Positions 28,356 to 37,112 of a DNA stretch of 64,000 bases are shown here, piece after piece. Position 1 is the first letter of the stretch. The number at the start of each line of letters is the position of its first letter. The stretch comes from Algoriella xinjiangensis (GTDB taxonomy: Bacteria > Bacteroidota > Bacteroidia > Flavobacteriales > Weeksellaceae). The position numbers were made by a program, and so were the translations under genes. Location of the stretch: the NCBI RefSeq assembly GCF_900115015.1, contig NZ_FOUZ01000001.1:277274-341273 (forward strand), written 5' to 3'. The notes beneath the pieces are model-generated. The model ran no database searches and was not told where the DNA came from. It saw only the letters and a program-made list of their open reading frames with translations.

Positions 28356-29723
28356 ATGAAAATCATTATCGGAGGTGCTGGTGAAGTAGGATTTCACTTA
28401 GCAAAATTACTATCTAATGAGATGAATGATATCGTCATTATGGATATGGATAAAGAAAAATTAGCCATGATCGAAAACTCATTAGATGTAATGGCTTATC
28501 GCGGTGATATCACGTCTTTCAAAGCATTGAGAGAAGTTGGGGTTGACGAAGCAGATATGTTTATTTCTGTTACTCATCTTCAAAATACAAATATTACCAG
28601 CGCTTCTATCGCCAAAGATTTGGGTGCAAAACGTACTTTAGCACGTATTTCTAATCCCGAATTTTTGCACAAAGAAAATCAACTTTGGGTACAAGGAATG
28701 GGGATTGATGCCTTAATCAGTCCCGAAAAATTAGCCGCCGACGAAATTTATTCGTTGGTACAACAATCTGCTTTTAATGCGATGCATCCTTTCGCAAATG
28801 GTCAGTTGTTTATGGTTGGAACTGTTTTGGACAAAGATTGCAAAATTTTGGACAAAAAGTACAAAGACATGTACATTACAGCAAAAGGTGGCGACGAAAA
28901 TCTTTTGATTCCAATTGCGATTATTCGAAGTAATGAGCGTGGCGAATACAAAACAATTATTCCCGAACCTGATACTGATTTTAGAATAGATGATCACGTT
29001 TATTTTATCGTAAAAAAATCTGGAATCTTAGAAATTTATAAAATTTTAGGTAAAAAACAAGAGTATTTTAAAAATGTAATTGTTTTGGGCGGAGGAAGTA
29101 TTGGTGTAAAAACGTCTAAACTTCTTAAAGAAAATAAACACAATGTAAAACTGTTAGAAATCAATCGAAATAAAGCATTTGATTTAGCAGACGAATTAAA
29201 TAACATATTGATTATTAACGGTGACGGGCGTGATGGTGAGCTATTAACAGAAGAAGGTATTTCTGATTCTGACGCATTTATTGCCGTTACAGGAAGTTCG
29301 GAAACCAACATTATGTCATGTCTTTTGGCAAAATCAAAAGGTGTTAAAAAAACGATTGCTTTAGTCGAAAATATCGACTATATTCATCTAAGCCACGAAG
29401 TTGGAATTAATGCTTTTATCAATAAAAAATTGTTAACTGCAGATAGTATTTTCCGATATATTCGTCAAGGCTCTGTGATTGATGTAACTGGAATTTCTGA
29501 TTTAGACGCCGAAGTTTTAGAGTTCAAAATTCACGAAGATTCAGAAATTGCCTACAAAAATGTTCATGATTTTCCGTTCAAAAATGGAGCAATTATCGCA
29601 GGAATTGTTCGTAGAAATGATGGTTTTATACCAACTAAAGATTTTGTTATCGAACCAAATGACCATGTTGTGGTTTTCAGTCAAGCCAATTTAATTCCAA
29701 AAGTGACAAAATATTTTAAATAA
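28356..29723 (+). CDS. trkA: Trk potassium uptake regulatory subunit TrkA
   Basis: A 455-residue cytoplasmic gating protein with two RCK units. The first RCK_N has GGAGEVGFHLAKLL at 6-19 and a TrkA_C over about 140-225. The second RCK_N has VLGGGSIGVKTSKLL near 237 and a second TrkA_C at about 370-455. It binds NAD(H)/ATP and controls TrkH. The stop overlaps the trkH start by one base (TAATG), so the two are coupled. Confidence 0.95.
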   Translation: MKIIIGGAGEVGFHLAKLLSNEMNDIVIMDMDKEKLAMIENSLDVMAYRGDITSFKALREVGVDEADMFISVTHLQNTNITSASIAKDLGAKRTLARISNPEFLHKENQLWVQGMGIDALISPEKLAADEIYSLVQQSAFNAMHPFANGQLFMVGTVLDKDCKILDKKYKDMYITAKGGDENLLIPIAIIRSNERGEYKTIIPEPDTDFRIDDHVYFIVKKSGILEIYKILGKKQEYFKNVIVLGGGSIGVKTSKLLKENKHNVKLLEINRNKAFDLADELNNILIINGDGRDGELLTEEGISDSDAFIAVTGSSETNIMSCLLAKSKGVKKTIALVENIDYIHLSHEVGINAFINKKLLTADSIFRYIRQGSVIDVTGISDLDAEVLEFKIHEDSEIAYKNVHDFPFKNGAIIAGIVRRNDGFIPTKDFVIEPNDHVVVFSQANLIPKVTKYFK

Positions 29724-31264
29724 TGAAATCATTAAACATCAAAGTAATTCTTAACCTTTCGGGTGTTTTATTATTACTAAATGCGCTGTTCATGTTTATC
29801 GCAACATGCGTTAGCATTTATTTTGATGATCACCTAACCTACCCTTTTCTGCTTTCAGGATTTTTGGTGGGATTTGGAGGTTTTGCAATGATGTTTTTAA
29901 CACGTGACAGACGCAAAGATATCAACAAACGCGAAGGTTATATCGTTGTTTGTGTAGGTTGGCTCTTCTTGATTTTGTCTGGATGTTTGCCTTATGTAAC
30001 TTCACTTTTTTTTCTACCAAATGATCATATAATTGCAGAAAATTTTAGTGTCGTCAACATTATTTATGAAACCGTTTCGGGTTATACAGCCACGGGAACG
30101 TCTATTTATGATGATGTAGAAAGTCTGCCAAAAAGTATTTTGTTTTGGCGAAGTACAACCAATTGGATTGGTGGTATGGGAATTATCGTTTTGACAATTG
30201 CTATTTTACCGTTTTTAGGAATTGGTGGACGACAACTTTTTATGGCCGAAGCGCCCGGAATTTATACCGATAAAATACATCCTAGAATCACAGAAACTGC
30301 AAAAAATCTTTGGTTGGTTTACCTTGGTTTGACTGCTTTTTTTGCCGCTCTTTTATATTTTGGAGGAATGAATCTTTTTGATGCTGCAAACCATTCTATG
30401 AGTGTTATTGCAACGGCAGGTTTTTCTACTAAAAATGAGGGAATTATGTATTGGAATAACAATGTTTTTATTCAATATGTACTAATTGTGATGATGTTTT
30501 TGGGCGGAACAAACTTTGCTTTAATTTATTTAATGATTAAAGGTCAGTTCAAAAAAATATGGAAAAACGAAGAATTTAGATGGTGGGTTGGCTTAATTGC
30601 AGTAACCACAATTATTGTTTTTTTCGCACTATTTTACATTGTTTATCCAACATATTCTACCGAAACATATTCGTGGTTTAACTTCGAACATTCATTCCGA
30701 AGTTCACTATTTCACGTTGTTTCAATCGCTTCTACAACAGCTTTAGCAATGGAAGATTATACAAGTTGGTTAAGTATTACAACACTCATCTTTTTCTCCT
30801 TATTTTTCATCGGAGGTTCGGCTGGTTCTACATCTGGAGGAATTACCGTAATTCGCCATGTCATTTTATTAAAAAATAGTTGGGTTGAGTTTAAACGTAT
30901 TTTACATCCAAATGCAATAATCCCAGTTCGTTATAACAATCGTTCACTCAATCAATCTATTGTATTCCATGTCATGGCATTTTTTGTCATGTTTATGTTT
31001 ACGTGGATTGCCAGTTCTATTTTATTCGCAATGTTGAATTATGGGATAACTATGAGTTTTCAAAACATCTTGACATCGCTTACTATAACCGCATCTACAC
31101 TAGGAAATGTTGGACCAGGAATCGGAGAATACGGACCAGGATCGTCAATGAATTCCTTATCAGATGGCGCAAAATTATTGTGTTGTTTTTTAATGATTTT
31201 GGGTAGATTAGAATTATTTACAATCTTAATTTTATTTACACCAGCTTTCTGGAAAAATACTTAA
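29723..31264 (+). CDS. trkH: Trk potassium uptake channel subunit TrkH
   Basis: A 513-residue membrane protein with the four M1-P-M2 repeats of the Trk/Ktr/HKT family. Selectivity-filter regions include SGYTATGTSIYD, ATAGFSTKNEG, STTALAMEDYTSW and TASTLGNVGPG, and the gating loop contains FIGGSAGSTSGGITVIR. It pairs with TrkA, one base upstream. Its TAA stop interleaves with the stop of the convergent glycosyltransferase gene in the palindrome TTAA (31261-31264), leaving no terminator between them. Confidence 0.95.
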   Translation: MKSLNIKVILNLSGVLLLLNALFMFIATCVSIYFDDHLTYPFLLSGFLVGFGGFAMMFLTRDRRKDINKREGYIVVCVGWLFLILSGCLPYVTSLFFLPNDHIIAENFSVVNIIYETVSGYTATGTSIYDDVESLPKSILFWRSTTNWIGGMGIIVLTIAILPFLGIGGRQLFMAEAPGIYTDKIHPRITETAKNLWLVYLGLTAFFAALLYFGGMNLFDAANHSMSVIATAGFSTKNEGIMYWNNNVFIQYVLIVMMFLGGTNFALIYLMIKGQFKKIWKNEEFRWWVGLIAVTTIIVFFALFYIVYPTYSTETYSWFNFEHSFRSSLFHVVSIASTTALAMEDYTSWLSITTLIFFSLFFIGGSAGSTSGGITVIRHVILLKNSWVEFKRILHPNAIIPVRYNNRSLNQSIVFHVMAFFVMFMFTWIASSILFAMLNYGITMSFQNILTSLTITASTLGNVGPGIGEYGPGSSMNSLSDGAKLLCCFLMILGRLELFTILILFTPAFWKNT

Positions 31265-32235
31265 ACACTATGTTGAGTCATCAAATGTGATATTATTTCT
31301 TCTGCTTGATCAGGAAAATATTTGTGAATTATCTTGCTCGAATCAACCCATTTTTGAATTTTTTCACGACTCAAATCGTACGAATAATCAACACCAATAT
31401 TCTTTAAAGCCTCGCAATTACACATTTGCTCGTATTGCCCTTTTATTGGAATCACAAATAACTTTTTCTCTAAATAAATAGATTCAGCAGGCAATTCAAA
31501 ACCTGCACCACATAAAACGCCTTTGCAATTTGCTAAAGTTTGTGTAAATAAATCTTCGTCTATAGGAAAAATTTCTACATTAAACTGAGTTGTTTTTGTT
31601 TTTACAAAAGGAGAAAAAACTTTCCAATTTGATTCTTTTACAGATGATAAACATTCTATAATTTCGTTTGGATGAAAACTTGGTAAATAAACCAAATAAA
31701 ATTCTTCTTGTTTTGTATCTAATTCACGAATTTTATCACGAATAATTGGTAAAAAAATTGAATCATTATATGTTTCAAAATGAAAACCATAATGAGTTGT
31801 TGTTGGCGCATAATATTTAATTATTTTCTCTCCAATTTTATTTTTCACTTTGGGAGTTTCATCAAATAAAAGTGATGCTTGATGACTTAAACCAATAATT
31901 TTTTTCTTCTTTTTTTTAGCTGAATGCGCAGTTATTGGCTCAAAATCATTGATAATTACATCATAATCATCAATCGGAAAATGGTTAACTTCATTCAGAA
32001 AAGATTTAAAACTATTGTGTTTAATAATCTTTTTATAAGAAATTTTACCGAGTTGATTATAAAATAAAGACAAACCTTGCCTTTGTTTTACATCATAATT
32101 ATCTAGTTTTAATTGTGAGTTAGATCCACTCATAAACACATCTAATTCACCATAATTTTCAAGAATTGGCAACATTTTTTGCGCACGAGCCAAATGCCCA
32201 TTACCCGTTCCTTGCAAAGCGTATAAAATCTTCAT
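31261..32235 (-). CDS. Glycosyltransferase family protein (GT28/MurG-like fold)
   Basis: A 324-residue protein. It begins LYALQGTGNGHLARAQKMLPIL, the glycine-rich N-terminal loop of GT-B enzymes related to MurG. The C-terminal donor-binding part has CKGVLCGAGFELPAESIYLEKKLFVIPIKGQYEQ, the pattern of PF13528-type transferases. It lies directly after an LpxH-like phosphoesterase gene (stop and start adjacent), a pairing I associate with Bacteroidota envelope glycolipid synthesis. Acceptor and donor are unknown. Confidence 0.82.
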   Translation of the reverse strand: MKILYALQGTGNGHLARAQKMLPILENYGELDVFMSGSNSQLKLDNYDVKQRQGLSLFYNQLGKISYKKIIKHNSFKSFLNEVNHFPIDDYDVIINDFEPITAHSAKKKKKKIIGLSHQASLLFDETPKVKNKIGEKIIKYYAPTTTHYGFHFETYNDSIFLPIIRDKIRELDTKQEEFYLVYLPSFHPNEIIECLSSVKESNWKVFSPFVKTKTTQFNVEIFPIDEDLFTQTLANCKGVLCGAGFELPAESIYLEKKLFVIPIKGQYEQMCNCEALKNIGVDYSYDLSREKIQKWVDSSKIIHKYFPDQAEEIISHLMTQHSV

Positions 32236-33060
32236 TTACTTATTATTTAAAATTGAAATAATCAATTCATCAAGTGAATAATTAAACTCAACTTCCTCTA
32301 AATTCTGCATTAATTCTTTTTTATGATCTTCAAAATAAAAAATTGTCCATTGATTATTCTCAAATTCTAAAGCCGAAAGATTTTCTATCCAATCGCCCGA
32401 ATTCATATAAATACAATTTCCTTTTTCTGTCTTTACTTTTCGCAATTGTGGTTGATGAATATGTCCGCAAACAACATAATCGTACTGATTTTCTATGGCT
32501 AATTCGGCAGCAGTTTGTTCGAAATCATTAATATGTTTAACTGCTTTTTTAACTGAATTTTTAATCTTTTTTGAAAGCGAATACTTCTCTTTTCCAAAAA
32601 ATTCTAATCCTAAATTAATAATATGATTGAATTGAATTAAACGATCGTATCCCCAACCGCCAAGTTTCGCAACCCATTTGGAATGTTGTATAGAAGCATC
32701 AAACACATCTCCATGAAAAATCCACGCTACTTTATCAACTTGTTTCAACATATATTTGTCTGTCAACAAAATGTTTCCAAAACTCATTGTTTTGAATTTT
32801 CGTAGTAATTCGTCATGATTTCCTGTAATATAAATAATTGGAATTCCTTGCTCCGAAAGATTTAATAAATAACTAATTACCTGAAGATGTGCTTCTGGAA
32901 AATAACTTTTCTTAAAATTCCAAATATCAACAATATCACCATTCAAAATAATTTTTTTGGGATTGATAGATTGTAGATAAGCCAACAATTCTTGTGCTTT
33001 ACAACCATAAGTTCCTAAGTGAACATCCGAAATAATTACAACATCAAGATTACGTCTCAT
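32236..33060 (-). CDS. UDP-2,3-diacylglucosamine diphosphatase-like metallophosphoesterase
   Basis: A 274-residue calcineurin-like phosphoesterase. Metal-binding motifs in order: ISDVHLG (10-16), NGDIVDIW, TGNHDE, FHGDVFD and CGHIHQP. The layout and the GGWGYDRLI and SLSKKIKNSVKKAVKHI segments fit the LpxH-like group that hydrolyses UDP-diacylglucosamine in lipid A synthesis; other phosphodiester substrates are possible. It is first of two genes with the GT-B transferase. The upstream side faces the small CxxC protein at 33153. Confidence 0.82.
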   Translation of the reverse strand: MRRNLDVVIISDVHLGTYGCKAQELLAYLQSINPKKIILNGDIVDIWNFKKSYFPEAHLQVISYLLNLSEQGIPIIYITGNHDELLRKFKTMSFGNILLTDKYMLKQVDKVAWIFHGDVFDASIQHSKWVAKLGGWGYDRLIQFNHIINLGLEFFGKEKYSLSKKIKNSVKKAVKHINDFEQTAAELAIENQYDYVVCGHIHQPQLRKVKTEKGNCIYMNSGDWIENLSALEFENNQWTIFYFEDHKKELMQNLEEVEFNYSLDELIISILNNK

Positions 33061-33126
33061 TGATTTTTATTTAAATTTCGGTATCAAATATTACTTAAAC
33101 ATTGTCTAAATCTTATGAAATCTTTA

Positions 33127-33134
33127 TAAATTTG
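33127..33134 (+). promoter_or_regulatory. -7 box of the CxxC metallochaperone-like gene
   Basis: TAAATTTG is a perfect TAnnTTTG, 18 bp before the ATG at 33153. An upstream TTG codon at 33102 would place this promoter inside the coding frame, so the ATG is preferred. Confidence 0.5.
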
Positions 33135-33152
33135 AGTCTAAATTGTAAAATT

Positions 33153-33365
33153 ATGTCAGAATTAAAATTCAAAACAAATATAAATTGTGATAGTTGTATC
33201 AAATCTGTTAAACCATTTTTGGACGAAGTTGTTGGTGAAGATAACTGGAAGGTTGATACAAGTGACGAGAAAAAGATTTTAACTGTAACAACGACTGAAG
33301 ATGAAGATGATGTTGTAGAAGCGGTTACTGATGCTGGATTTAAAATTCAGAAATTAGATAATTAA
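33153..33365 (+). CDS. Heavy-metal-associated (HMA) domain protein
   Basis: A 70-residue ferredoxin-like HMA domain. It has KTNINCDSCIKSVKPFLDEV with the metal-binding CxxC at 11-14 and ends TEDEDDVVEAVTDAGFKIQKL. Proteins of this size bind copper or another soft metal and act as chaperones or sensors. No P-type ATPase is close by. The acidic run near residue 50 and the NWKVDTSDEKK strand are normal for the fold. The gene is monocistronic, with its own promoter and terminator. Confidence 0.82.
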   Translation: MSELKFKTNINCDSCIKSVKPFLDEVVGEDNWKVDTSDEKKILTVTTTEDEDDVVEAVTDAGFKIQKLDN

Positions 33366-33366
33366 T

Positions 33367-33399
33367 AAAAAAAGCGATTCAAAATTGAATCGCTTTTTT
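33367..33399. terminator. Bidirectional terminator, first of two identical copies
   Basis: The stem GCGATTCAA/TTGAATCGC (33374-33393) is flanked by seven A and six T. The same sequence recurs at 34347-34380 on the other side of the T9SS cargo gene. Confidence 0.9.
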
Positions 33400-33421
33400 G
33401 TTATTATTAAGAATATTAAAA

Positions 33422-34195
33422 TTATTTCTTAACTACTTTTTGAGTTGCAGTTTTACCGTTTGTAGTTGTTTTAACTACATAAGTTCCTTTAGTTAAAGAA
33501 GAAACATTTACGTTTTGAACTCCATTAACTTCAAAAGATTTTACCAATTGTCCGTTCATGTTATAAACTTCTACAGTTGATTTTTCTTTAACAGAAAATA
33601 ATGCATCGTTATTCCAAATTGTACTGAATACAGCTTTAGAAGCATTTAAATCATCTAAACCTAATGAATTTGCAGTCCAAATTACATTATCTACTGTAAA
33701 TTGTTTATTACCAGCTACAGTTCCACCTGCATAAGAAATTTTAACTTTTACTGCACCAGCCTTTTTAACTGAAGTTGTTGAAGTAAATACTGTTGTTTGT
33801 GCTCCTGATCCTTCTCCAAATGGAGCAATTGCATTTACTTGTACACCATCTACATAAACAGCAATAGTTCTTATGCTACCTCCTGTAAATGCTTTTCTAT
33901 AAGAAAATGTAAATTCACCAACTCCATTAGGAATAGTAAATTCAACTGAACTTGGTTCATCTGATCTTCTTAGCATAATTCCTTTTGAATTTTGAATAGA
34001 AGAATCATCAGGAGTTCCTAAACCTTCATTTCTCGATTGTACAAAACTTACATTAACACCAGCTGTTTCTCCTGCAAAAGAACCATCTGCATAACTAGTA
34101 GTTAAAACTGATTGTTTTTCAAAAGATTCAGAACCTTGTGCAAAAGATAAAGTTGAAAAAGCAGCAACAGCTACTAAAGAATAGAATTTTTTCAT
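33422..34195 (-). CDS. Secreted protein with type IX secretion (type A) sorting domain
   Basis: A 257-residue protein with a Sec signal (MKKFYSLVAVAAFSTLSFAQ). The central beta-sandwich (about 25-180; EFTFSYRKAFTGGSIRTIAVYVDG) looks like a carbohydrate-binding or lamin-tail-like module. The C-terminal sorting domain at about 188-257 has STVEVYNMNGQLVKSFEVNG, LTKGTYVVKTTT and ends in KVVKK. The ATG at 34195 is taken; a TTG start further up adds 25 residues before the signal. It is probably released or anchored at the cell surface by the Por/T9SS machinery. A -7 box lies 27-34 bp upstream. Confidence 0.85.
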   Translation of the reverse strand: MKKFYSLVAVAAFSTLSFAQGSESFEKQSVLTTSYADGSFAGETAGVNVSFVQSRNEGLGTPDDSSIQNSKGIMLRRSDEPSSVEFTIPNGVGEFTFSYRKAFTGGSIRTIAVYVDGVQVNAIAPFGEGSGAQTTVFTSTTSVKKAGAVKVKISYAGGTVAGNKQFTVDNVIWTANSLGLDDLNASKAVFSTIWNNDALFSVKEKSTVEVYNMNGQLVKSFEVNGVQNVNVSSLTKGTYVVKTTTNGKTATQKVVKK

Positions 34196-34221
34196 ATTTA
34201 TATTTTTAAATTTATTAATAA

Positions 34222-34229
34222 CAAATATA
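34222..34229 (-). promoter_or_regulatory. -7 box of the T9SS cargo gene
   Basis: Minus strand TATATTTG, a perfect TAnnTTTG, with a predicted leader of about 23 bases. Confidence 0.5.
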
Positions 34230-34346
34230 GGATTAAAATTTAATTTTATAAAACATTTTAAACTCCGCAAAATTATTTAACCATTTATTAATCTTGGACA
34301 TAACTGCTAAAAAACACAAACACAATAATAGATATACATTATTCAC

Positions 34347-34380
34347 AAAAAAAGCGATTCAAAATTGAATCGCTTTTTTT
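34347..34380 (-). terminator. Terminator of lpdA, second identical copy
   Basis: The same 9-bp stem, loop and flanks as 33367-33399, with one extra T. It lies 28 bp after the lpdA stop and ends that transcript before the T9SS gene promoter. Confidence 0.9.
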
Positions 34381-34407
34381 GTTATTCTTTATAATTAATT
34401 CTATTTC

Positions 34408-35808
34408 TTAAATATGAATTGCATGACCATAAGCATCTTCTACAGCCTCCATAATAGCTTCTGCCATTGTTGGGTGTGCATGTACAGATTTCATAATTTC
34501 GTGTCCTGTCGTTTCTAATTTACGTGCTACAACTGCTTCTGCAATCATTTCTGTAACACCATCACCAATCATGTGACAACCTAACCATTCACCATATTTA
34601 GCATCAAATACAACTTTTACAAATCCATCAGCAGCTCCGTTTGCAACAGCTTTACCGTTTGCAGAGAAAGGAAATTTACCAACTTTTACTTCGTAACCTG
34701 CTTCTTTTGCTTTTGCTTCTGTTAAACCTACAGATGCAATTTCTGGAGAACAGTATGTACAACCTGGGATATTTCCGTAATCAATTGGTTCTACTTTTTC
34801 ACCAGCAATATGCTCTACACATAAAATTCCTTGTGCAGAAGCTAAATGCGCTAAATCAGCACCTTTTACAACATCACCAATAGCAAAATAACCTTTTACA
34901 GAAGTTTCACAAAAATCATTAATTACAATTTTTCCTCTTTCTGTTGCAATACCAACTTCTTCTAAACCGATATTTTCTGTATTTGGAACAACTCCTGCAG
35001 CAGATAAAACAACTTCAGCTTCAAGAACTTCTTCTCCTTTTGCTGTTTTTATTGTTGCTTTTACTAAGTCTCCAGTTGTATCAACACCTGTAACTTCTGC
35101 ATTTGTTAAAATCTTGATACCCGATTTTTTAAGTGATAATTGTAATTGTTTCGAAATATCTTCGTCTTCTACAGGTACAACTCTTGGTAAATATTCTACA
35201 ATAGTTACATCTGTTCCTAATGTATTATAAAAATGTGCAAACTCTACTCCAATCGCTCCAGAACCAACTACAATCATAGATTTTGGTCGTTTTTCCATTG
35301 CTAATGCTCCGCGGTAACCAATTACTTTTTTACCATCTTGTGGTAAAGCTGGTAAATCGCGAGAGCGAGCTCCTGTTGCAATAATAATATTTTCTGAAGC
35401 TAATTCGTTTACTGATCCATCTGCAGCAGTAACTTTTACTTTTTTTCCAGGTAAAACTTTCGCTTCACCTTGAATAACTTCAATCTTATTTTTTTTCATT
35501 AAGAACTGAACACCTTTGCTCATACGATCTGCAACTCCTCTACTACGAGAAACTACATTTCCGAATTCAAATGAAATATCTGAAGGTAAGTTTATTCCAA
35601 AATCTTCTGCATGATTTAAATATTTAAATACTTGTGCAGATTTTAACAAAGCTTTTGTTGGTATACATCCCCAATTTAGGCAGATTCCTCCTAACTCAGC
35701 TTTTTCTACGATTGCTACTTTTTTACCTAATTGTGCTGCTCTAATTGCAGCTACGTATCCACCAGGACCACTTCCAATAACTATAATGTCGTAACTCATT
35801 TTTTCCAT
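34408..35808 (-). CDS. lpdA: Dihydrolipoyl dehydrogenase
   Basis: A 466-residue FAD/NAD disulfide oxidoreductase, the E3 component of 2-oxoacid dehydrogenases. It has GSGPGGYVAA near 12, the redox-active disulfide in GGICLNWGCIPTKALL (about C44/C49), the NAD motif GSGAIGVEFAHFY, FAIGDVV, and the C-terminal active-site HAHPTMAEAIMEA (H-x-H-x-T-x-x-E). Two ATGs (35808 and 35799) are possible; the second removes three residues. No E1/E2 genes are adjacent. Confidence 0.95.
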   Translation of the reverse strand: MEKMSYDIIVIGSGPGGYVAAIRAAQLGKKVAIVEKAELGGICLNWGCIPTKALLKSAQVFKYLNHAEDFGINLPSDISFEFGNVVSRSRGVADRMSKGVQFLMKKNKIEVIQGEAKVLPGKKVKVTAADGSVNELASENIIIATGARSRDLPALPQDGKKVIGYRGALAMEKRPKSMIVVGSGAIGVEFAHFYNTLGTDVTIVEYLPRVVPVEDEDISKQLQLSLKKSGIKILTNAEVTGVDTTGDLVKATIKTAKGEEVLEAEVVLSAAGVVPNTENIGLEEVGIATERGKIVINDFCETSVKGYFAIGDVVKGADLAHLASAQGILCVEHIAGEKVEPIDYGNIPGCTYCSPEIASVGLTEAKAKEAGYEVKVGKFPFSANGKAVANGAADGFVKVVFDAKYGEWLGCHMIGDGVTEMIAEAVVARKLETTGHEIMKSVHAHPTMAEAIMEAVEDAYGHAIHI

Positions 35809-35877
35809 AATTTGAATGTAAATTTAATAATTATTGAATGAAATAAAAGCGATTCTGTAAAATAGATTAAAATTTCT

Positions 35878-35885
35878 TATTTTTG
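35878..35885 (+). promoter_or_regulatory. -7 box of the GTG-initiated gene at 35890
   Basis: TATTTTTG is a perfect TAnnTTTG four bases before the GTG at 35890, predicting an mRNA that starts at about the first codon. Confidence 0.5.
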
Positions 35886-35889
35886 CACT

Positions 35890-36237
35890 GTGAAAATATT
35901 CTTTGAAAATTATGCAGATGACTTAATCGTCGAAACAGAAATACCTTTAGAAGGTAGCCTGCAGCAAGCTATTGAGATTTTTCATAACCTACCCGATTAT
36001 GACGGCAGTTATATAGGTTTGGTAAATCAAGATGGAAATACTGTTCAGATTTCAAAATATGATCGTTTTTTATTTTTGGTAGAAATCCCTGTTTATGAGG
36101 AACAAGCGTCCTATTCTACGCTTTTTACTTATTTTCAGGTGAAGCAATTATTAATAAATTTATACCAAGGATTTGATCCATACGAAATAAGCAATTTAAA
36201 ATTCGAAACGTATTTAACAGAAAAAGCAACGAAATAA
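35890..36237 (+). CDS. Hypothetical soluble protein (GTG start)
   Basis: A 115-residue protein with no signal peptide. It is rich in aromatic and acidic residues: EIFHNLPDYDGSYIGLVNQDGNTVQISKY, FTYFQVKQLLINLYQGFDPYE. The last codons form the left arm of its own terminator. The GTG start is forced because no in-frame ATG occurs near the N-terminus. No family recognised. The divergent neighbour is lpdA, 81 bp away. Confidence 0.68.
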   Translation: MKIFFENYADDLIVETEIPLEGSLQQAIEIFHNLPDYDGSYIGLVNQDGNTVQISKYDRFLFLVEIPVYEEQASYSTLFTYFQVKQLLINLYQGFDPYEISNLKFETYLTEKATK

Positions 36238-36252
36238 TTCGTTGCTTTTTTT
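36221..36252 (+). terminator. Terminator embedded in the 3' end of the preceding gene
   Basis: The arm AAAAAGCAACGAA (36221-36233) pairs with TTCGTTGCTTTTT (36238-36250). The stop codon TAA (36235-36237) sits in the loop, so the hairpin includes the last four sense codons. Confidence 0.85.
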
Positions 36253-36282
36253 ATATAGAATAAATATGTTTCATCATTTTAT

Positions 36283-36507
36283 TTAAAAATCTAAATCATT
36301 CACTTTATACTCTACTTTCTTTTTTGCATTTTTCTTTACATAATTTATTAATACAATAACCAATGTAAATACAGATAATGCAAAAGTTACATCTAATAAC
36401 GAATCAGCCAATTCTACCTTCATAATTTTAAGAAATCCTGAAACTGAAACTAAAATAAAACTGATTAGGTAGAAGAAAATTGGGTGTTTAAAATTTAGTT
36501 TTTCCAT
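36283..36507 (-). CDS. Small two-helix membrane protein
   Basis: A 74-residue protein with two hydrophobic segments (about 10-28 and 39-58) and a basic cytoplasmic tail KKNAKKKVEYKVND. The first helix has the pattern FYLISFILVSVSGFLKIMK. The order resembles small GldL-like or DUF-type membrane proteins of flavobacteria, but I cannot name the family. Monocistronic; convergent with the preceding gene across a terminator. Confidence 0.6.
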   Translation of the reverse strand: MEKLNFKHPIFFYLISFILVSVSGFLKIMKVELADSLLDVTFALSVFTLVIVLINYVKKNAKKKVEYKVNDLDF

Positions 36508-36623
36508 TTTTTGTGTGTTAATTACTCATTACTAAAATATAAAGTTTTTTTAAAGTAACAAATTATTCTCACAATTATTTTAACTAATTTTTAAGATATC
36601 TTTAAACTATCATTATTAATGTT

Positions 36624-37109
36624 ATGAAATCAATTCAACTCCAAACAAATATTAATGCACCAATTCATCGTGTTTTTGATTTATCGCGAAGTATAGACTT
36701 GCATAAATTATCAACAAAAGAAACAAATGAACAAGCAATTGCAGGACGTGTTTCTGGTTTGATTGAATTGGATGAATTTGTTACTTGGCGCGCCAAACAT
36801 CTTGGGTTTTATCAAACATTAACAGTTAAAATTATCAAATTTCAACAACCTTATTTGTTTATTGATGAAATGATAAATGGCGCTTTTAAAAGCATGAAAC
36901 ACGAACATCATTTTGAAGAAATAGAAAATGGTACAAAAATGATTGATATTTTTACATTTGAAGCTCCTTTGGGATTTCTCGGTAAAATTGCAGAAAATTT
37001 GTTTCTAGAAAAGTACATGAAAAACTTTTTAATTAAACGAAATCAAACCATTAAGCAAGTTGCCGAAAGTAACGATTGGAAGAAAATTTTAGAAAAAGTA
37101 AACAAATAG
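36624..37109 (+). CDS. SRPBCC (START/Bet v1-like) domain protein
   Basis: A 161-residue protein with the SRPBCC opening IQLQTNINAPIHRVFDLSRSIDLH and the strand pattern EFVTWRAKHLGFYQTLTVKII, FIDEMINGAFKSMKHEHHFEE, DIFTFEAPLG. It belongs with the 'cell division inhibitor-like' cyclase/dehydrase group that carries a hydrophobic ligand cavity; the ligand is unknown. The AlkB-like gene starts three bases after its stop, so the two form an operon. A TATCTTTA -7-like element lies about 25 bp upstream. Confidence 0.82.
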   Translation: MKSIQLQTNINAPIHRVFDLSRSIDLHKLSTKETNEQAIAGRVSGLIELDEFVTWRAKHLGFYQTLTVKIIKFQQPYLFIDEMINGAFKSMKHEHHFEEIENGTKMIDIFTFEAPLGFLGKIAENLFLEKYMKNFLIKRNQTIKQVAESNDWKKILEKVNK

Positions 37110-37112
37110 CAG

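Noticed and set aside
33102..33152. TTG-initiated extension of the HMA protein
   Set aside because: It would contain the perfect -7 promoter box at 33127-33134; the ATG at 33153 begins the HMA fold.
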